Source of the DNA: Nesterenkonia pannonica
GTDB taxonomy: Bacteria; Actinomycetota; Actinomycetes; Actinomycetales; Micrococcaceae
Length of the DNA stretch: 64,000 nucleotides
Reading direction: 5' to 3'
NCBI RefSeq assembly: GCF_019575955.1
Contig: NZ_CP080575.1
Location: forward strand, 1,426,001 to 1,490,000
A program made the position numbers and the translations under genes. The first letter of the stretch is position 1; every line of letters starts with the position of its first letter. The notes beneath the pieces are model-generated. The model made no database searches and had not been told where the DNA came from. It was given only the letters and a program-made list of their open reading frames with translations. Shown piece by piece: positions 21,142 through 33,943 of the stretch.

Positions 21142-21664
21142 ATGGCGCAGCCGAACGTGGTGCTCATCGGCCCCATGGCATCGGGAAAGTCCAGCGTGGG
21201 GGCCGCTCTCGCTCGGCGACTCAGCCGTCCGCACGTGGACTCCGACCAGTTCTTCGTGGCACGGCACGGTTCAGTGGCCGCTTTCTTCACTGCGCACGGA
21301 GAGGAGGCGTTCCGCCGAGCCGAGGAGACGATTGTGGCCGAGCTTCTGGCCTCGCCGCGCCCGTCGGTGATCAGTCTCGGCGGGGATCGGTTCTTTCCGA
21401 GGCGACGAGGAACGGCTGCGCCGCCACTTCGTCGTCATGCTCGATGTGACGGAGGAGCAGGCTCTGGCACGCATCGGCGATGCGGTCACGCGTCCCCTTC
21501 TGAAGGGAAACCCGGCTGCGGTCTGGAAGGGCATCTACCAGGAGAGGGAGCACCTCTACCGCCAGTGCGCAGACCTCGTCATCGATGCGTCGCACCACAG
21601 CGTCGAGGCCCGGGTCGATACCATCGAGAAAGAACTTCCGTCTCGCGAGGAGCTGAGATCCTAA
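21142..21664 (+). CDS. aroK: Shikimate kinase
   Basis: ATP-dependent phosphorylation of shikimate. Walker A GPMASGKSSVG, shikimate residues HVDSDQFF and EEAFRRAEE, ISLGGGS loop, lid RPLLKGNP. GGGG at 21382-21385 needs one more G, after which the frame continues VLSEATRERLRRHFVVMLDV to the end at 21664. About 174 residues, the normal size. Between aroC and aroB. Confidence 0.92.
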
Positions 21665-21666
21665 GC

Positions 21667-22880
<1,214 letters not shown>

Positions 22881-22921
22881 TGAATCGAGTCGAACACTCT
22901 GCGCAAGGCTGAGAGGAACCT

Positions 22922-23479
22922 GTGGCAAGCTCCAACGACATCAAGAACGGCTCCGTGCTGAAGCTCGAGGGTCAGCTGTGGAACACGCTGGAGTTCCAGC
23001 ACGTCAAGCCCGGCAAGGGCGGCGCGTTCATCCGCACCAAGCTGAGGAACATCAGGTCGGGCAAAGTGGTCGACAAGACCTTCAACGCCGGGGCAAAGGT
23101 GGAGTTCGCCACGGTGGACCGGTCGGACTATCAGTACCTGTACCAGGATGGTGATGACTTCGTCTTCATGGACATGCGGGACTACGACCAGATCATCGTG
23201 CCCGCCTCGGTCGTCGGCAGCTCGGCGAACTATCTCCTCGAATCTGCCACGGCAACGATTGCCATGCACGAAGGCACTCCGCTCTACCTGGACCTGCCTC
23301 CTTCGGTCGAGCTGAAGATCACATACACCGAGCCGGGCATTCAGGGCGACCGCTCCAAGGCGGGCACCAAGTAAGCCACTCTGGAGACGGGCGCGGAGAT
23401 CCAGGTGCCGCTCTTCGTCGATCAGGGCACCACAGTGAAAGTCGACACGCGTGGCGGCGAATACCTGGGGCGGGTCTGA
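22922..23479 (+). CDS. efp: Elongation factor P, with an apparent in-frame stop
   Basis: EF-P rescues ribosomes stalled at polyproline. Domain [19 protein letters not shown] with the modification loop [12 protein letters not shown], domain II, and domain III. TAA at 23372-23374 would end the protein after KAGTK, removing domain III's conserved end. The same frame continues [18 protein letters not shown] and [15 protein letters not shown] to TGA at 23479, giving 185 residues, the family length. The stop sits inside GTAAGC (23371-23376); GCCGGC here would read Lys-Pro-Ala, as in other EF-Ps. I therefore treat the stop as a base-calling artefact. Confidence 0.93.
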
Positions 23480-23485
23480 TCCTCC

Positions 23486-23905
23486 TTGGCTAAACGCAGC
23501 AGAGCTCGTCTTCGGGCGCTCGAGATTCTCTTCGAGGCCGAGCAGCGGAGCATGGCGCCCGATCAGGTGCTGGCCGCTCGGACCCAGCACTCGGAGCTCA
23601 CGTCCAACGAGTATGTGACCGAGATCCTCAACGGTGTCACAGAGCATCAGGCCGAGATCGACGAGCTGCTCTCCACCTACGCCCGCGGCTGGACGCTGGA
23701 GCGTATGCCGCGGGTCGATGTGATGGCACTGCGCATTGGGGCCTGGGAGCTGCTCCACAACCCAGATATTCCCGATGGGGTGGCCGTGGCCGAAGCAGTG
23801 GCTCTGGTGCGTCAGATGTCCACCAACGAGTCCCCGCAGTTCGTCAACGGGCTTCTGGGGCGCCTGCAGCAGCTGAAGCCGAGTCTCGGGGACGGTGAGG
23901 GCTGA
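23486..23905 (+). CDS. nusB: Transcription antitermination factor NusB
   Basis: RNA-binding antitermination factor working with NusE (S10) at boxA. 139 residues, intact. RSRARLRALEILFEAEQR, YARGWTLERMPRVDVMALRI and GVAVAEAVALVRQMSTNESP are typical. A TTG start 6 nt after the efp stop gives the expected MAKRSRARLRAL N-terminus. Last gene before the pyr operon leader. Confidence 0.94.
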   Translation: MAKRSRARLRALEILFEAEQRSMAPDQVLAARTQHSELTSNEYVTEILNGVTEHQAEIDELLSTYARGWTLERMPRVDVMALRIGAWELLHNPDIPDGVAVAEAVALVRQMSTNESPQFVNGLLGRLQQLKPSLGDGEG

Positions 23906-23925
23906 GCCTGCGATAGGCTGAGCCC
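23899..23925 (+). terminator. Hairpin at the nusB stop
   Basis: GGGCT (23899-23903) and GCCT (23906-23909) pair with AGGC (23915-23918) and AGCCC (23921-23925) around a GCGAT loop. It spans the nusB stop. No T tract follows. It may be a terminator or the upper part of the pyrR leader. Confidence 0.5.
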
Positions 23926-23933
23926 ACTAGCCA

Positions 23934-23971
23934 ACTCCTTTAATGATCGTCCTGTGAGGCGAGGAAGGAGT
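23934..23971 (+). promoter_or_regulatory. PyrR-binding leader that can sequester the pyrR ribosome-binding site
   Basis: TCCTGTGAGGC (23950-23960) matches the PyrR RNA-binding consensus UCCNGNGAGGY. It sits in a loop whose base is formed by ACTCCTT (23934-23940) pairing perfectly with AAGGAGT (23965-23971). The second arm contains the Shine-Dalgarno AAGGAG, 8 nt before the pyrR GTG at 23979. This implies translational repression by PyrR-UMP, as established for mycobacterial pyrR, and not Bacillus-type attenuation. Confidence 0.85.
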
Positions 23972-23978
23972 CAATACG

Positions 23979-24535
<557 letters not shown>

Positions 24536-24539
<4 letters not shown>

Positions 24540-25517
24540 AGCACCTCCTCTCCACCGCAGACCTCAGCCGCGAGGACGCTCTCGCGATCCTGGACACCGC
24601 AGAGGAGATGGCTGCCGTCTCCGCGCGGGAGGTCAAGAAGCTGCCTACTCTGCGCGGCCGGACCGTGGTGAACCTGTTCTATGAGGACTCCACGCGAACA
24701 CGCGTCTCCTTCGAGGCGGCGGCCAAGAGGCTCTCGGCCGACGTCGTCAACTTCTCCGCCAAAGGCTCCTCCGTGTCAAGGGCGAATCCCTCAAGGACAC
24801 CGTCCAGACGCTGGAGGCGATGGGGGCGGACGCCGTCGTCATTCGGCACAGCGCCTCGGGCGCAGCCGCGCAGCTCGCCGCAAGCGACTGGACGGATGCC
24901 GCCGTGGTGAACGCCGGAGACGGAACGCATGAGCACCCCACCCAGGCCCTCCTCGACGCCCTCACGCTGCGTCGGGACTGGAGCGCTGCCCAGGGGCCGA
25001 GACGCCGCGCGGGGCAGACCTGGTAAGCATGAAGGTCCTGATCGTCGGCGATGTCGTGCATTCCCGCGTCGCCCGGTCCAACATCTGGCTGCTGCAGACT
25101 CTGGGCGCGGAGGTCATTCTCGCCGCCCCGGCCACCCTGCTGCCCCAGTCTGTGGGACGGTGGCCGGTGACCGTCCGGTACAGCCTCGACGACGCGCTGG
25201 CCGAGGGACCGGACGCCGTGATGATGCTGCGCGTCCAGGCGGAGCGCATGGGAGGCGCCTACTTCCCTCACGCCGCCGAGTACAGCAGCAGATGGGGGCT
25301 CACCGACGAGCGGCTGAAGGTCGTCGAGCGGCTCCGGATGGGAGACGCTGATCGTCGCGCCATCATTCTTCACCCCGGCCCCATGAACCGAGGGGTTGAG
25401 ATTTCGGCCGCAGCGGCTGACTCGGCCCAATCCCGCATCACTGATCAGGTGGCCCACGGAGTGTCCGTTCGGATGGCCGTGCTTCACCTGCTGCTCACAG
25501 GAGGCCCCGATGTCTGA
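24536..25517 (+). CDS. pyrB: Aspartate carbamoyltransferase catalytic subunit
   Basis: Second step of pyrimidine synthesis. [20 protein letters not shown], carbamoyl-phosphate loop [42 protein letters not shown] and [11 protein letters not shown]. Breaks near 24777 (one base missing in [13 protein letters not shown]) and near 25000. GTAAGC at 25023-25028 reads [13 protein letters not shown] where DLAGMKV is expected. About 328 residues. Its end overlaps the pyrC start by 8 nt. Confidence 0.93.
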
Positions 25518-26850
25518 CTCATACCTGATCTCTGGAGCTCGACCCTACGGGGAGGAGCCTGCCGACATGCTGATCGCCGATGGAGTGATCGCTGAGATCG
25601 GTGAGCGCGCCGGATCCCGGGCGTCCCAGATGGAGAACGTCGTCGAGATCGATGCCTCAGGCATGGTCGCTCTGCCCGGAATGGTGGATCTGCACACTCA
25701 TCTCCGCGAGCCCGGACGCGAAGATGCGGAGACGGTGGAGACAGGGACCCGCGCTGCGGCCAAGGGAGGCTTCACGGCTGTCCACGCGATGGCCAACTCG
25801 TTCCCCGTGGCGGACTCCGCTGGGGTCGTGGAGCAGGTCCGTAGGCTGGGCGAGGAGTCCGGCTGGGCGGAGGTGCATCCGGTCGGCGCCGTCACCGTCG
25901 GCTTGGAGGGGAGCGGCTCGCCGAGATGGGAGCCATGGCCTCATCTGAGGCGCAGGTGCGCATGTTCTCCGACGACGGACACTGCGTCGCCGACCCGCAG
26001 CTGATGCGTCGAGCCCTCGAATACGTCAAGTCCTTCGGCGGCTTCATCGCTCAGCATGCGCAGGATCCGAGCCTGACCTCGTGGGGAACGGCGAACGCCG
26101 CCCAGATGAATGAGGGCGAGGTCTCGGCGGTGCTGGGGCTGCCGGGCTGGCCCTCGGTGGCCGAAGAGGCGATCATCGCCCGCGACGTGCTGCTCGCCGA
26201 CTATGTGGGCTCTCGGCTCCACATCTGCCACGTCTCGACGAAGGGGTCGGTGGACATCGTGCGCTGGGCGAAGCAGCGCGGCATCAGCGTCACCGCCGAG
26301 GTGACGCCCCATCACCTGCTGCTGACCGACGAGCTCGTCCGCAGCTATGACCCCGTCTACAAAGTCAACCCCGCTGCGCACCGAAGCTGATGCTGAGGCG
26401 CTGCGCGAAGGTCTGGCCGACGGCACCATCGACGTCGTGGGCACCGACCATGCTCCGCATCCGACTCAGGCCAAGGAATGCGAATGGCAGCAGGCAGCGA
26501 TGGGCATGACCGGCCTGGAGACGGCACTGTCCGGCGTTCAGCGCGCCATGATTGAGACCGGCCTCATCGGCTGGCGACGATTCGCCGAAGTCACCGCCGA
26601 GCGACCCGCAGAGATCTACGGGCACCAGCATCAGGGGCGCCCGTTGGCAGCGGGTGAGCCTGCACATCTCATTCTGGTCGATGCGCAGGCCCGCCGCGTC
26701 GTCGTGCCCGAGGAGCACGCTACGAAGGGCCGCAACAGTCCCTTCCGCGGAGTCGAACTGCCGGGCCAGGTGATCGCCACCTTCCTGGGCGGCCACCCCA
26801 CGGTGCTTGACGGGCAGCTCGCCACCTCCCGCACCGGGAGGACCGCATGA
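25510..26850 (+). CDS. pyrC: Dihydroorotase
   Basis: Class I dihydroorotase, zinc amidohydrolase. HxH motif [58 protein letters not shown] and GTDHAPHP. G4 for G5 near 25908-25913 ([14 protein letters not shown]) and C4 for C5 near 26370 ([15 protein letters not shown]). About 447 residues. Stop overlaps the next gene as ATGA. Confidence 0.93.
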
Positions 26851-27409
26851 TGGCAGGGTCGCTGCTGACGGCTGACGCGGCCGTCCGTCAGCTGGACATG
26901 ACGGGCACATACCTCAACTACCTGTGGGTCTCTGGGGCTGTCATCCTCGTCATCTGCCTGCTGCTGTGGTGGGGGTGGCGCGGGCGCAAGCGCCGCCAGG
27001 AGATCTTCCGGCTCCGGGCGACGTTCCTGCGGAGATCCTCGAGGCCGAGCTAAGCAGCGGCTGCCGAAGGCATGGTGATCGGCACCGTCAGCGCCTCCGA
27101 CTACCTCGACCGCATCGCCGTCCACCAGCTCGGACTGCGCACCGGCGGACGCTTGGAGGTCCACGACGCCGGGGTGGCCGTATTCCGGGCCGGGAGCGCC
27201 AACTTCCTCATACCGGCCGACGACCTGCACCACGTCCGCACCGATCGCGGAGTGGTCGGCAAATTCGTCGAGCGCGACGGAGCGATCATCATCGGATGGT
27301 CCCTGGGCGGCTACGAGGTTGAGACCGCATTCCGCCCCGCCATGCCGCCGAGGCCCAACGACTGCTTGATGTCCTGCATCCCAGAACAGGAGAGAACCCC
27401 ACCTCATGA
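26847..27409 (+). CDS. Membrane-anchored protein of the pyr operon, PH-like C-terminus
   Basis: About 187 residues. One N-terminal helix (YLWVSGAVILVICLLLWWGW) is followed by a basic RGRKRRQEIF stop-transfer, then a soluble beta-rich domain VIGTVSASDYLDRIAVHQLG, GGRLEVHDAGVAVFRAGSAN and GKFVERDGAIIIGWSLGGYE. A similar gene between pyrC and carA is common in Micrococcales; a bacterial PH-like domain is my guess, function unknown. Frame breaks near 27025 and near 27343; the corrected C-terminus [15 protein letters not shown] overlaps the carA start as ATGA. Confidence 0.7.
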
Positions 27410-28666
27410 GCACCTCATCCCCAGCACTCCTCCTCCTGGAGGACGGCTCCTCGTATTCGGGCCGGGCCTTCGGCGCCGAGGGCACCACCCTCGGCGAAGC
27501 TGTGTTCTCCACCGGAATGACCGGCTATCAGGAAACCCTCACGGACCCCAGCTACGCGCGTCAGATCGTGGTGATGACGGCTCCGCACATCGGAAACACC
27601 GGCATCAACGATGAGGATCCAGAGTCTCGCCGGGTCTGGGTCGCGGGCTACGTGGTCCGGGACGCATCCCGCCGTCCCTCCAACTGGCGGTCCGAGCGCA
27701 GCCTCCACGATGAGCTGGCCGCCCAGGAGGTCGTGGGCATCAGCGACGTCGACACCCGGGCGATCACCCGACGGCTCCGTGACCAGGGGTCGATGAAGGT
27801 AAGCATCTTCTCCGGCGAGGCGGCCCGAGCGCCGCTGCCGGAGCTGCTGGAGCAGGTCCGCAGCCAGCCGGGCATGCTCGGAGCGCGCCTGGCCGAAGAG
27901 GTCACCGCCGAGCACGCGTACGTGGTGGAGCCACCGACCATGGGTGGAACGAGGAACCTGTGGGAACGGTCGCCGCCATCGACTTGGGCATCAAGTCGAT
28001 GACTCCGGTGCGGATGGCTGAGCGGGGGCTGCGCGTGCATGTGCTGCCCGCCACGTCCACCTTCGAGGAGATCCAGTCGATCCGCCCCGACGGCGTATTC
28101 CTCTCGAACGGACCGGGGACCCGGCGACCGCGGCTTACCAGGTCGGCATGCTCCGCGAAGTCCTCGGCACTGGCACCCCGTTCTTCGGGATCTGCTTCGG
28201 GAACCAGATCCTGGGGAGGGCCCTGGGCTTCGGCACCTACAAGCTGCCGTTCGGCCACCGAGGCATCAACCAGCCTGTGATGGACCACGCCACAGGCAAG
28301 GTGGAGATCACCAGCCAGAACCACGGCTTCGCCGTGGACGCCCCCGTGGGTGAGACGATCACCGCGCCTCAGCATGAGTTCGGGAGAGTCCAGGTCAGCC
28401 ACAGCTCTCTGAACGACGGCGTCGTCGAGGGGCTCCGCTGCCTGGACATCCCGGCATTCAGCGTGCAGTACCACCCGGAGGCGGCGGCAGGCCCGCACGA
28501 TTCCGCCTACCTCTTCGACCGCTTCGTCGAGCTCATACGCGCTGCGCAGTCCGGAGAGTCGGCGACCGGTGCCGACACGCTCCCGCCCGCAGACCGACGC
28601 CCCAGCGCTGAGCTCGACGCTGAGAACAAAGCCGCACCGACCACAGGAGACGCCGCCCATGCCTAA
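27406..28666 (+). CDS. carA: Carbamoyl-phosphate synthase small (glutaminase) subunit
   Basis: Hydrolyses glutamine and feeds ammonia to CarB. N-terminal [18 protein letters not shown], class I amidotransferase Cys in [20 protein letters not shown], His/Glu in [22 protein letters not shown] (27799-27804) reads SMKVSIFSG where MKAGIFSG is expected. One-base shift near 27944; G4 for G5 at 28115-28118 restores [13 protein letters not shown]. About 421 residues. Overlaps carB by 8 nt. Confidence 0.93.
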
Positions 28667-31600
28667 GCGCCAGGACCTCAAATCCGTGATGGTGATCGGC
28701 TCCGGCCCGATCGTGATCGGCCAGGCTGCCGAGTTCGACTATTCGGGGACCCAGGCCCTGCGCGTCCTGAAGGAGGAGGGCATCCGTGTCATCCTCGTGA
28801 ACTCCAACCCGGCCACCATCATGACGGACCCTGAGTTCGCCGACGCCACCTATGTGGAGCCCATCAGCCCGGCCGTGGTGGCGAAGATCATCGCCAAGGA
28901 GCGCCCAGATGCCCTGCTGCCGACCCTCGGCGGCCAGACGGCCCTGAACACGGCGATCGCCTTGGACAAGGACGGCACCCTCGAGCAGTACTCGGTGGAG
29001 CTCATCGGTGCGAACATCGAAGCCATCGAGCTGGGCGAGGACCGTCAGAAGTTCAAGGGCGTCGTGGAGCGCTCCGGCGGCGAGTCGGCGCGCTCCACCA
29101 TCGTGCACTCGATGGACGAAGCCCTCGACGCCGTGCAGGATCTCGGCCTATCCGGTCGTTGTCCGCCCCTCCTTCACCATGGGCGGGCTCGGTTCGGGCA
29201 TGGCCTACAACGAGGAGGACCTTCACCGCATCGTAAGCGTTACCTGCAGTACTCACCCACCACGGAGGTGCTCCTGGAGGAGTCGATCCTCGGGTGGAAG
29301 GAGTACGAGCTGGAGATGATGCGCGACGCCAACGACAACGTGGTCGTCGTCTGCTCGATCGAGAACCTCGACCCCGTGGGCGTCCACACAGGCGACTCCA
29401 TCACCGTGGCTCCGGCCATGACGCTCACCGACCGGGAGTACCAGAAGCTCAGAGACATCTCCATCAACGTGATCCGCGAAGTCGGCGTCGACACCGGCGG
29501 GTGCAACATCCAGTTCGCGGTGGACCCTGACACCGGTCGCGTCGTGGTCATTGAGATGAACCCCAGGGTCTCGCGCTCCTCGGCGCTGGCGTCGAAGGCA
29601 ACGGGCTTCGCCATCGCGAAGATCGCGACCAAGCTGGCGCTCGGCTACACCCTCGATGAGATCCCGAACGACATCACGCAGAAGACGCCCGCGAGCTTCG
29701 AGCCCACGCTGGACTATGTGGTGGTGAAGATTCCGCGCTTCGCGTTCGAGAAGTTCCCGGCAGCCGACCCCACGCTGACGACCACCATGAAGTCCGTCGG
29801 AGAGGCGATGGCGATAGGGCGCAGCTTCACCGAAGCCCTGCAGAAGGCGCTGCGCTCGCTCGAGCAGCGGGACAGCGAGTTCGCCTTCGACGCACCTGAG
29901 GACGTGTCGCCGCTCCTCGACGCTATGGCCACGGCCACTACGGAGCGGCTCTACCAGGTGCAGCAGGCGCTCAATGCCGGCGCTGACATGGAGACGGTCT
30001 ATGGCATCACCAAGATCGACCGGTGGTACTTGGATCAGATCAGTCTCATCAACGAGACCGCCCACACGCTGAGAACGTCCCCGGAGCTCGACGAGGATGT
30101 GCTGCGACTGGCCAAGCGCCACGGATTCTCGGATGAGCAGATCGGTTAGCTCCGCCACATGGACCCGGCCGTGGTGCGCGGAGTGCGCCACGCTCTGGGG
30201 TGCGACCGGTGTACAAGACGGTGGACACCTGCGCAGCCGAGTTCCCCGCCTTCACCCCTTACCACTACTCCAGCTACGACTTCGAGAACGAGATCGCCGA
30301 GCATGAGCGGCCCTCGGTGATCATCCTCGGCTCAGGCCCCAACCGCATCGGCCAGGGGATCGAGTTCGACTACTCCTGCGTCCACGCCACGATGGCCCTG
30401 CGCGACGCCGGCTGGGAGACGGTGATGGTCAACTGCAACCCTGAGACGGTGTCGACCGACTACGACGTCTCGGACCGGCTCTACTTCGAGCCGCTCACCC
30501 TCGAGGATGTCTTGGAGATCATCCACGCCGAGGAGCAGACCGGGGAGTCGTCGGAGTCTTCGTTCAGCTGGGCGGGCAGACTCCGCTCAAGCTCGCTCAG
30601 CAGCTCGCCGATGCGGGGGTGCCGATTCTGGGCACCAGCCCCGCGGCCATCGACCTGGCGGAGGAGCGCGGCGAGTTCGACCAGGTCCTGCAGCGGGCTG
30701 GACTGACCGCGCCGAAGAACGGCACGGCGGTGAGCTTCGAGGACGCAAAGCGAGTGGCTGACGAGATCGGCTACCCGGTGCTCGTCCGCCCCTCGTACGT
30801 CCTCGGCGGCCGCGGGATGGAGATCGTCTACGACGAGCCGGGGCTGGCGCGCTACATCGCCAACGCCACTGAGGTCACTCCCGAGCACCCCGTGCTTGTC
30901 GACCGCTTTCTCGAGGATGCCATCGAGGTTGATGTGGACGCACTGTATGACGGGTCCCAGCTCTACCTCGGCGGCATCATGGAGCACATCGAGGAGGCTT
31001 AAGCATCCACTCCGGCGACTCCGCCTGCGCGCTGCCGCCCATCACCTTGGGCCCGGACGTGCTGGCCCGAGTCCGGGAAGCCACCGCCGCGATCGCAGAA
31101 GGCGTGGGCGTCCGAGGACTGATCAACATCCAGTTCGCCGTCGCTGCTGACGTGCTGTACGTCATCGAGGCCAATCCGCGGGCCTCGCGCACGGTGCCCT
31201 TCGTGTCGAAGGCCACCGGTGTGCAGCTCGCGAAGGCCGCCGCACTGATCGGCACTGGGGTGAGCATCGCCGAGCTGCGCACCGGCTCGGGGCATCCCCG
31301 CGCGGGTCTGCTCCCGGCTCAGGGAGACGGCTCGCTGCTTCCTCCCGGAGCGCCGGTGGCGGTCAAGGAGGCTGTGCTTCCATTCGCGAGGTTCCGCACT
31401 CCGGAGGGTCGCGTCGTCGACTCTCTGCTGGGCCCGGAGATGCGCTCAACCGGTGAGGTGATGGGCATCGACAAGCACTTCGACACCTCCTTCGCAAAGT
31501 CTCAGCAGGCGGCCAGCAATCCGCTGCCGGTGAGCGGGAAGGTGTTCGTCTCTGTGGCCAACCGGGACAAGCGCGGGGTCATCATGCCGATCAAGCGGCT

Positions 31601-31994
31601 CGCGGACCTGGGCTTCTCGCTGGTGTCGACCGGCGGCACCGCCGACGTCCTGCGGCGCAACGGGGTCCAGTGCGAGGAGGTCGCCAAAATAGGCGATGAC
31701 AGCGGCACCGAGACCATCCTCGACGTGGTGGAGGCTGGGCGCATCGACCTGATCATCAACACGCCGTCAGGCGGGGAGGCGCGCTCCGACGGCTACGAGA
31801 TCCGCGCGGCAGCAACCTCGTTGGGCGTGCCCGTCATCACCACCGTCGCCGAGCTGGGCGCAGCCGTTGCAGGCCATCGAAGCGCTGGGCAGATTCGAAT
31901 GGTCCGTCACCTCCTCCAGGAGCACGCCGAGAGGCTGCACGAAGCGGGGTTCAGCACGCGTGAAGATATAGCCGCCGTGGCGGAACGCGTATGA
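28659..31994 (+). CDS. carB: Carbamoyl-phosphate synthase large subunit
   Basis: Two ATP-grasp halves plus an MGS-like allosteric domain ([21 protein letters not shown]), about 1,110 residues. [20 protein letters not shown] and [20 protein letters not shown] mark the two halves. Breaks: extra C near 29150; GTAAGC plus GTTAC (29233-29243) where GCCGGC-GCCGGC gives [16 protein letters not shown]; in-frame TAG inside GTTAGC (30145-30150) where Gly-Arg is expected; G4 for G5 near 30195-30198 and 30540-30544; GCTTAAGC (30997-31004) where GCCGGC gives [16 protein letters not shown]; compensating shifts near 31870-31917. Stop overlaps the pyrF ATG. Confidence 0.94.
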
Positions 31995-32836
31995 CGGTCG
32001 GCTTCGGGAGGCGCTTGGAGGCGGCGATGGGGAGCACGGGCGCCTGTGCCTGGGCATCGACCCTCACGCCTCACTGCTGCAGGCGTGGGGTCTGGGGCCT
32101 CGCCGGACGGGCTGCGCGAGTTCGGTCTGCGAACGGTGGAGGCAGCCGCAGGCCGCGTGGGTGTCGTGAAGCCCCAGGTGGCGTTCTTCGAGGCGTACGG
32201 GCCGGAGGGGCTGTCCGTGCTCGCGGAGGTTCAGCAGGCCGCGCAGGATGCGGGACTCCTCGTCATCGCCGATGCCAAGCGCGGGGATATCGGATCGACC
32301 ATGGCTGCCTACGCGCAGGCGTGGCTGAACCCCGCGGCTCCTCTGGGAGCTGACGCCCTGACGGTCAGCCCATATCTTGGATTCGGCGCGCTGCAGCCAG
32401 CCGTCGATGCCGCACGGACCTACGGGACGGGAATCTTTGCGCTCGCGCTGACCAGCAATCCCGAAGGCGCGGCGCTGCAGCTTGCTCGAGGTGCGGACGG
32501 CAGAACTGCGGCCGGTTCGGTGGTGGCTGCCGCTGCGCAGGCCAACGCCGCGTCCGGCAATGACGACGGCAGCCTCGGAGACGTGGGCCTGGTCGTGGGC
32601 GCCACCACCGCCCGGTACGCCCAGGAGTACGACATCGACCTCACCATCGGTAGGCCGCCCGTGCTCGCTCCTGGGTACGGAGCTCAGGGGCTTCAGCCGG
32701 GCGCATGCGCGAGGATTTCGGCCCCGCCTGGCCCCAGGTTCTGGTGAACTCCTCCCGGGAGATTCTGGGCCGGGGTCCAGACCCGGCGGCCCTGGTCGAC
32801 GCGCTGGAACGCGCCCGAAAGGATCTGGACCGCTGA
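31991..32836 (+). CDS. pyrF: Orotidine 5'-phosphate decarboxylase (type 2)
   Basis: Final step of UMP synthesis. [30 protein letters not shown], catalytic [10 protein letters not shown], phosphate-binding [14 protein letters not shown]4 for G5 near 32032-32035 and 32094-32097, and one base missing near 32705 before [24 protein letters not shown] at 32650-32655 is a coding-silent member of the anomalous motif set (Gly-Arg either way). About 282 residues. Seventh gene of the overlapping pyr operon. Confidence 0.92.
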
Positions 32837-32888
32837 CGGGCGAGAGCGCCCTTCGTCGCGACTGGTGCCGATCGGCGCGGTCACCGTC

Positions 32889-32945
32889 CGGACATGTTGC
32901 CCCTTACATCGATTGCGGCTACATTCAGCGAACAGAACATGTCCG
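32889..32945 (+). promoter_or_regulatory. 10-bp inverted repeat upstream of mihF
   Basis: CGGACATGTT (32889-32898) and AACATGTCCG (32936-32945) are perfect inverted copies 37 nt apart, each holding the palindrome ACATGT. They lie 34-90 nt before the mihF start and may be paired operator sites. No confident -35/-10 was found between them. Confidence 0.5.
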
Positions 32946-32978
32946 TACGGGAAGACCCCACCTTTCGAGGAGAGCGCC

Positions 32979-33298
32979 GTGGCACTTCGACAGCTCAGCC
33001 AGGAAGAGCGCGACCGCGCACGGGAAAAGGCCTTGAGGCCCGAAGCGCACGGGCGCAGGTCAAACGTGAGTTCGGCGCAGGCGCCCTCAGCTTCACGCAG
33101 GTCCTCGAGCGGGCCGATGCGGAGGAGGCGATCGCTCGACTCAGGTGCACAGAGCTTCTCGAAGCCCTCCCGGGGATCGGCCGAGTCACTGCGGTCAGGA
33201 TCTGCGATGAGCTCGGCGTCTCGGTGAATCGGAGGCTGGGCGGACTGGGAGTCAAGCAGCGCCGTGCGCTGACCGACCGGCTTGCCTCCTTCGCGTAG
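32979..33298 (+). CDS. mihF: Actinobacterial integration host factor MihF
   Basis: Small DNA-architectural protein essential in mycobacteria. About 106 residues: MALRQLSQEERDRAREKALE, then ARSARAQVKREFGAGALSF, VLERADAEEAIARLR and the H2TH-like LEALPGIGRVTAVRICDELG. GTG at 32979 has AGGAG (32968-32972) upstream. The first 18 codons and the rest are in different frames because CTTGAG (33032-33037) stands where CCTGGAG fits. Between pyrF and gmk, its conserved place. Confidence 0.93.
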
Positions 33299-33353
33299 CC
33301 GGTCAGAGGTGTCGGGACAGTGGGGCCGCGGCAGGTATGGCACAATCGGCCCA

Positions 33354-33928
33354 ATGTCAGAAGCTCCCCAGGCCACGGTTCTCGCCGGACCCACATCGGT
33401 GGGCAAGTCGACGCTGAGCAAGCACATTCGTACGCACTACCCGCAGGTGCACTTTTCAGTCTCGGCGACGACACGGCCGCCGCGCGCCGCTGAAGTCGAC
33501 GGTGAGGACTACCGCTTCATCAGCCCCGAGGAGTTTGACGAGCTCATCGCGGCCGATTCGTTTCTGGAGTGGGCCACCGTCCATGGCCGTCACCGCTACG
33601 GAACGCTGCAGTCCACCGTCGAGCAGGCTGTTGCCGCAGGCAAGCGCGTGCTCCTCGAGATCGACCTGCAGGGGCCCGCCAAGTGCGCAGCCTACTGCCG
33701 GGTGCGCAGTTCGTCTTCCTGGCGCCTCCCAGCTTCGACGACTTGGTCTCTCGGCTCGCCGGCAGAGGCACCGAGGATGAGGAGGAGCGACAGCGGCGCC
33801 TCGAAACCGCTAGGATAGAGCTTGCGGCAGAATCCGAGTTCGATGTGACCATCGTCAACGATGACATCGACCGTGCCGCCCGTGAACTCATCTCACGCAT
33901 GGGCCTGGACCCAGAAATCGACGTCTAA
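33354..33928 (+). CDS. gmk: Guanylate kinase
   Basis: Phosphorylates GMP. P-loop [35 protein letters not shown] (GMP site), [35 protein letters not shown] and [20 protein letters not shown] at 33671-33674 needs one G; about 191 residues. The ATG start follows a short intergenic gap after mihF, and rpoZ follows after 15 nt. Confidence 0.94.
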
Positions 33929-33943
33929 AGGAAGCATCTCTCC

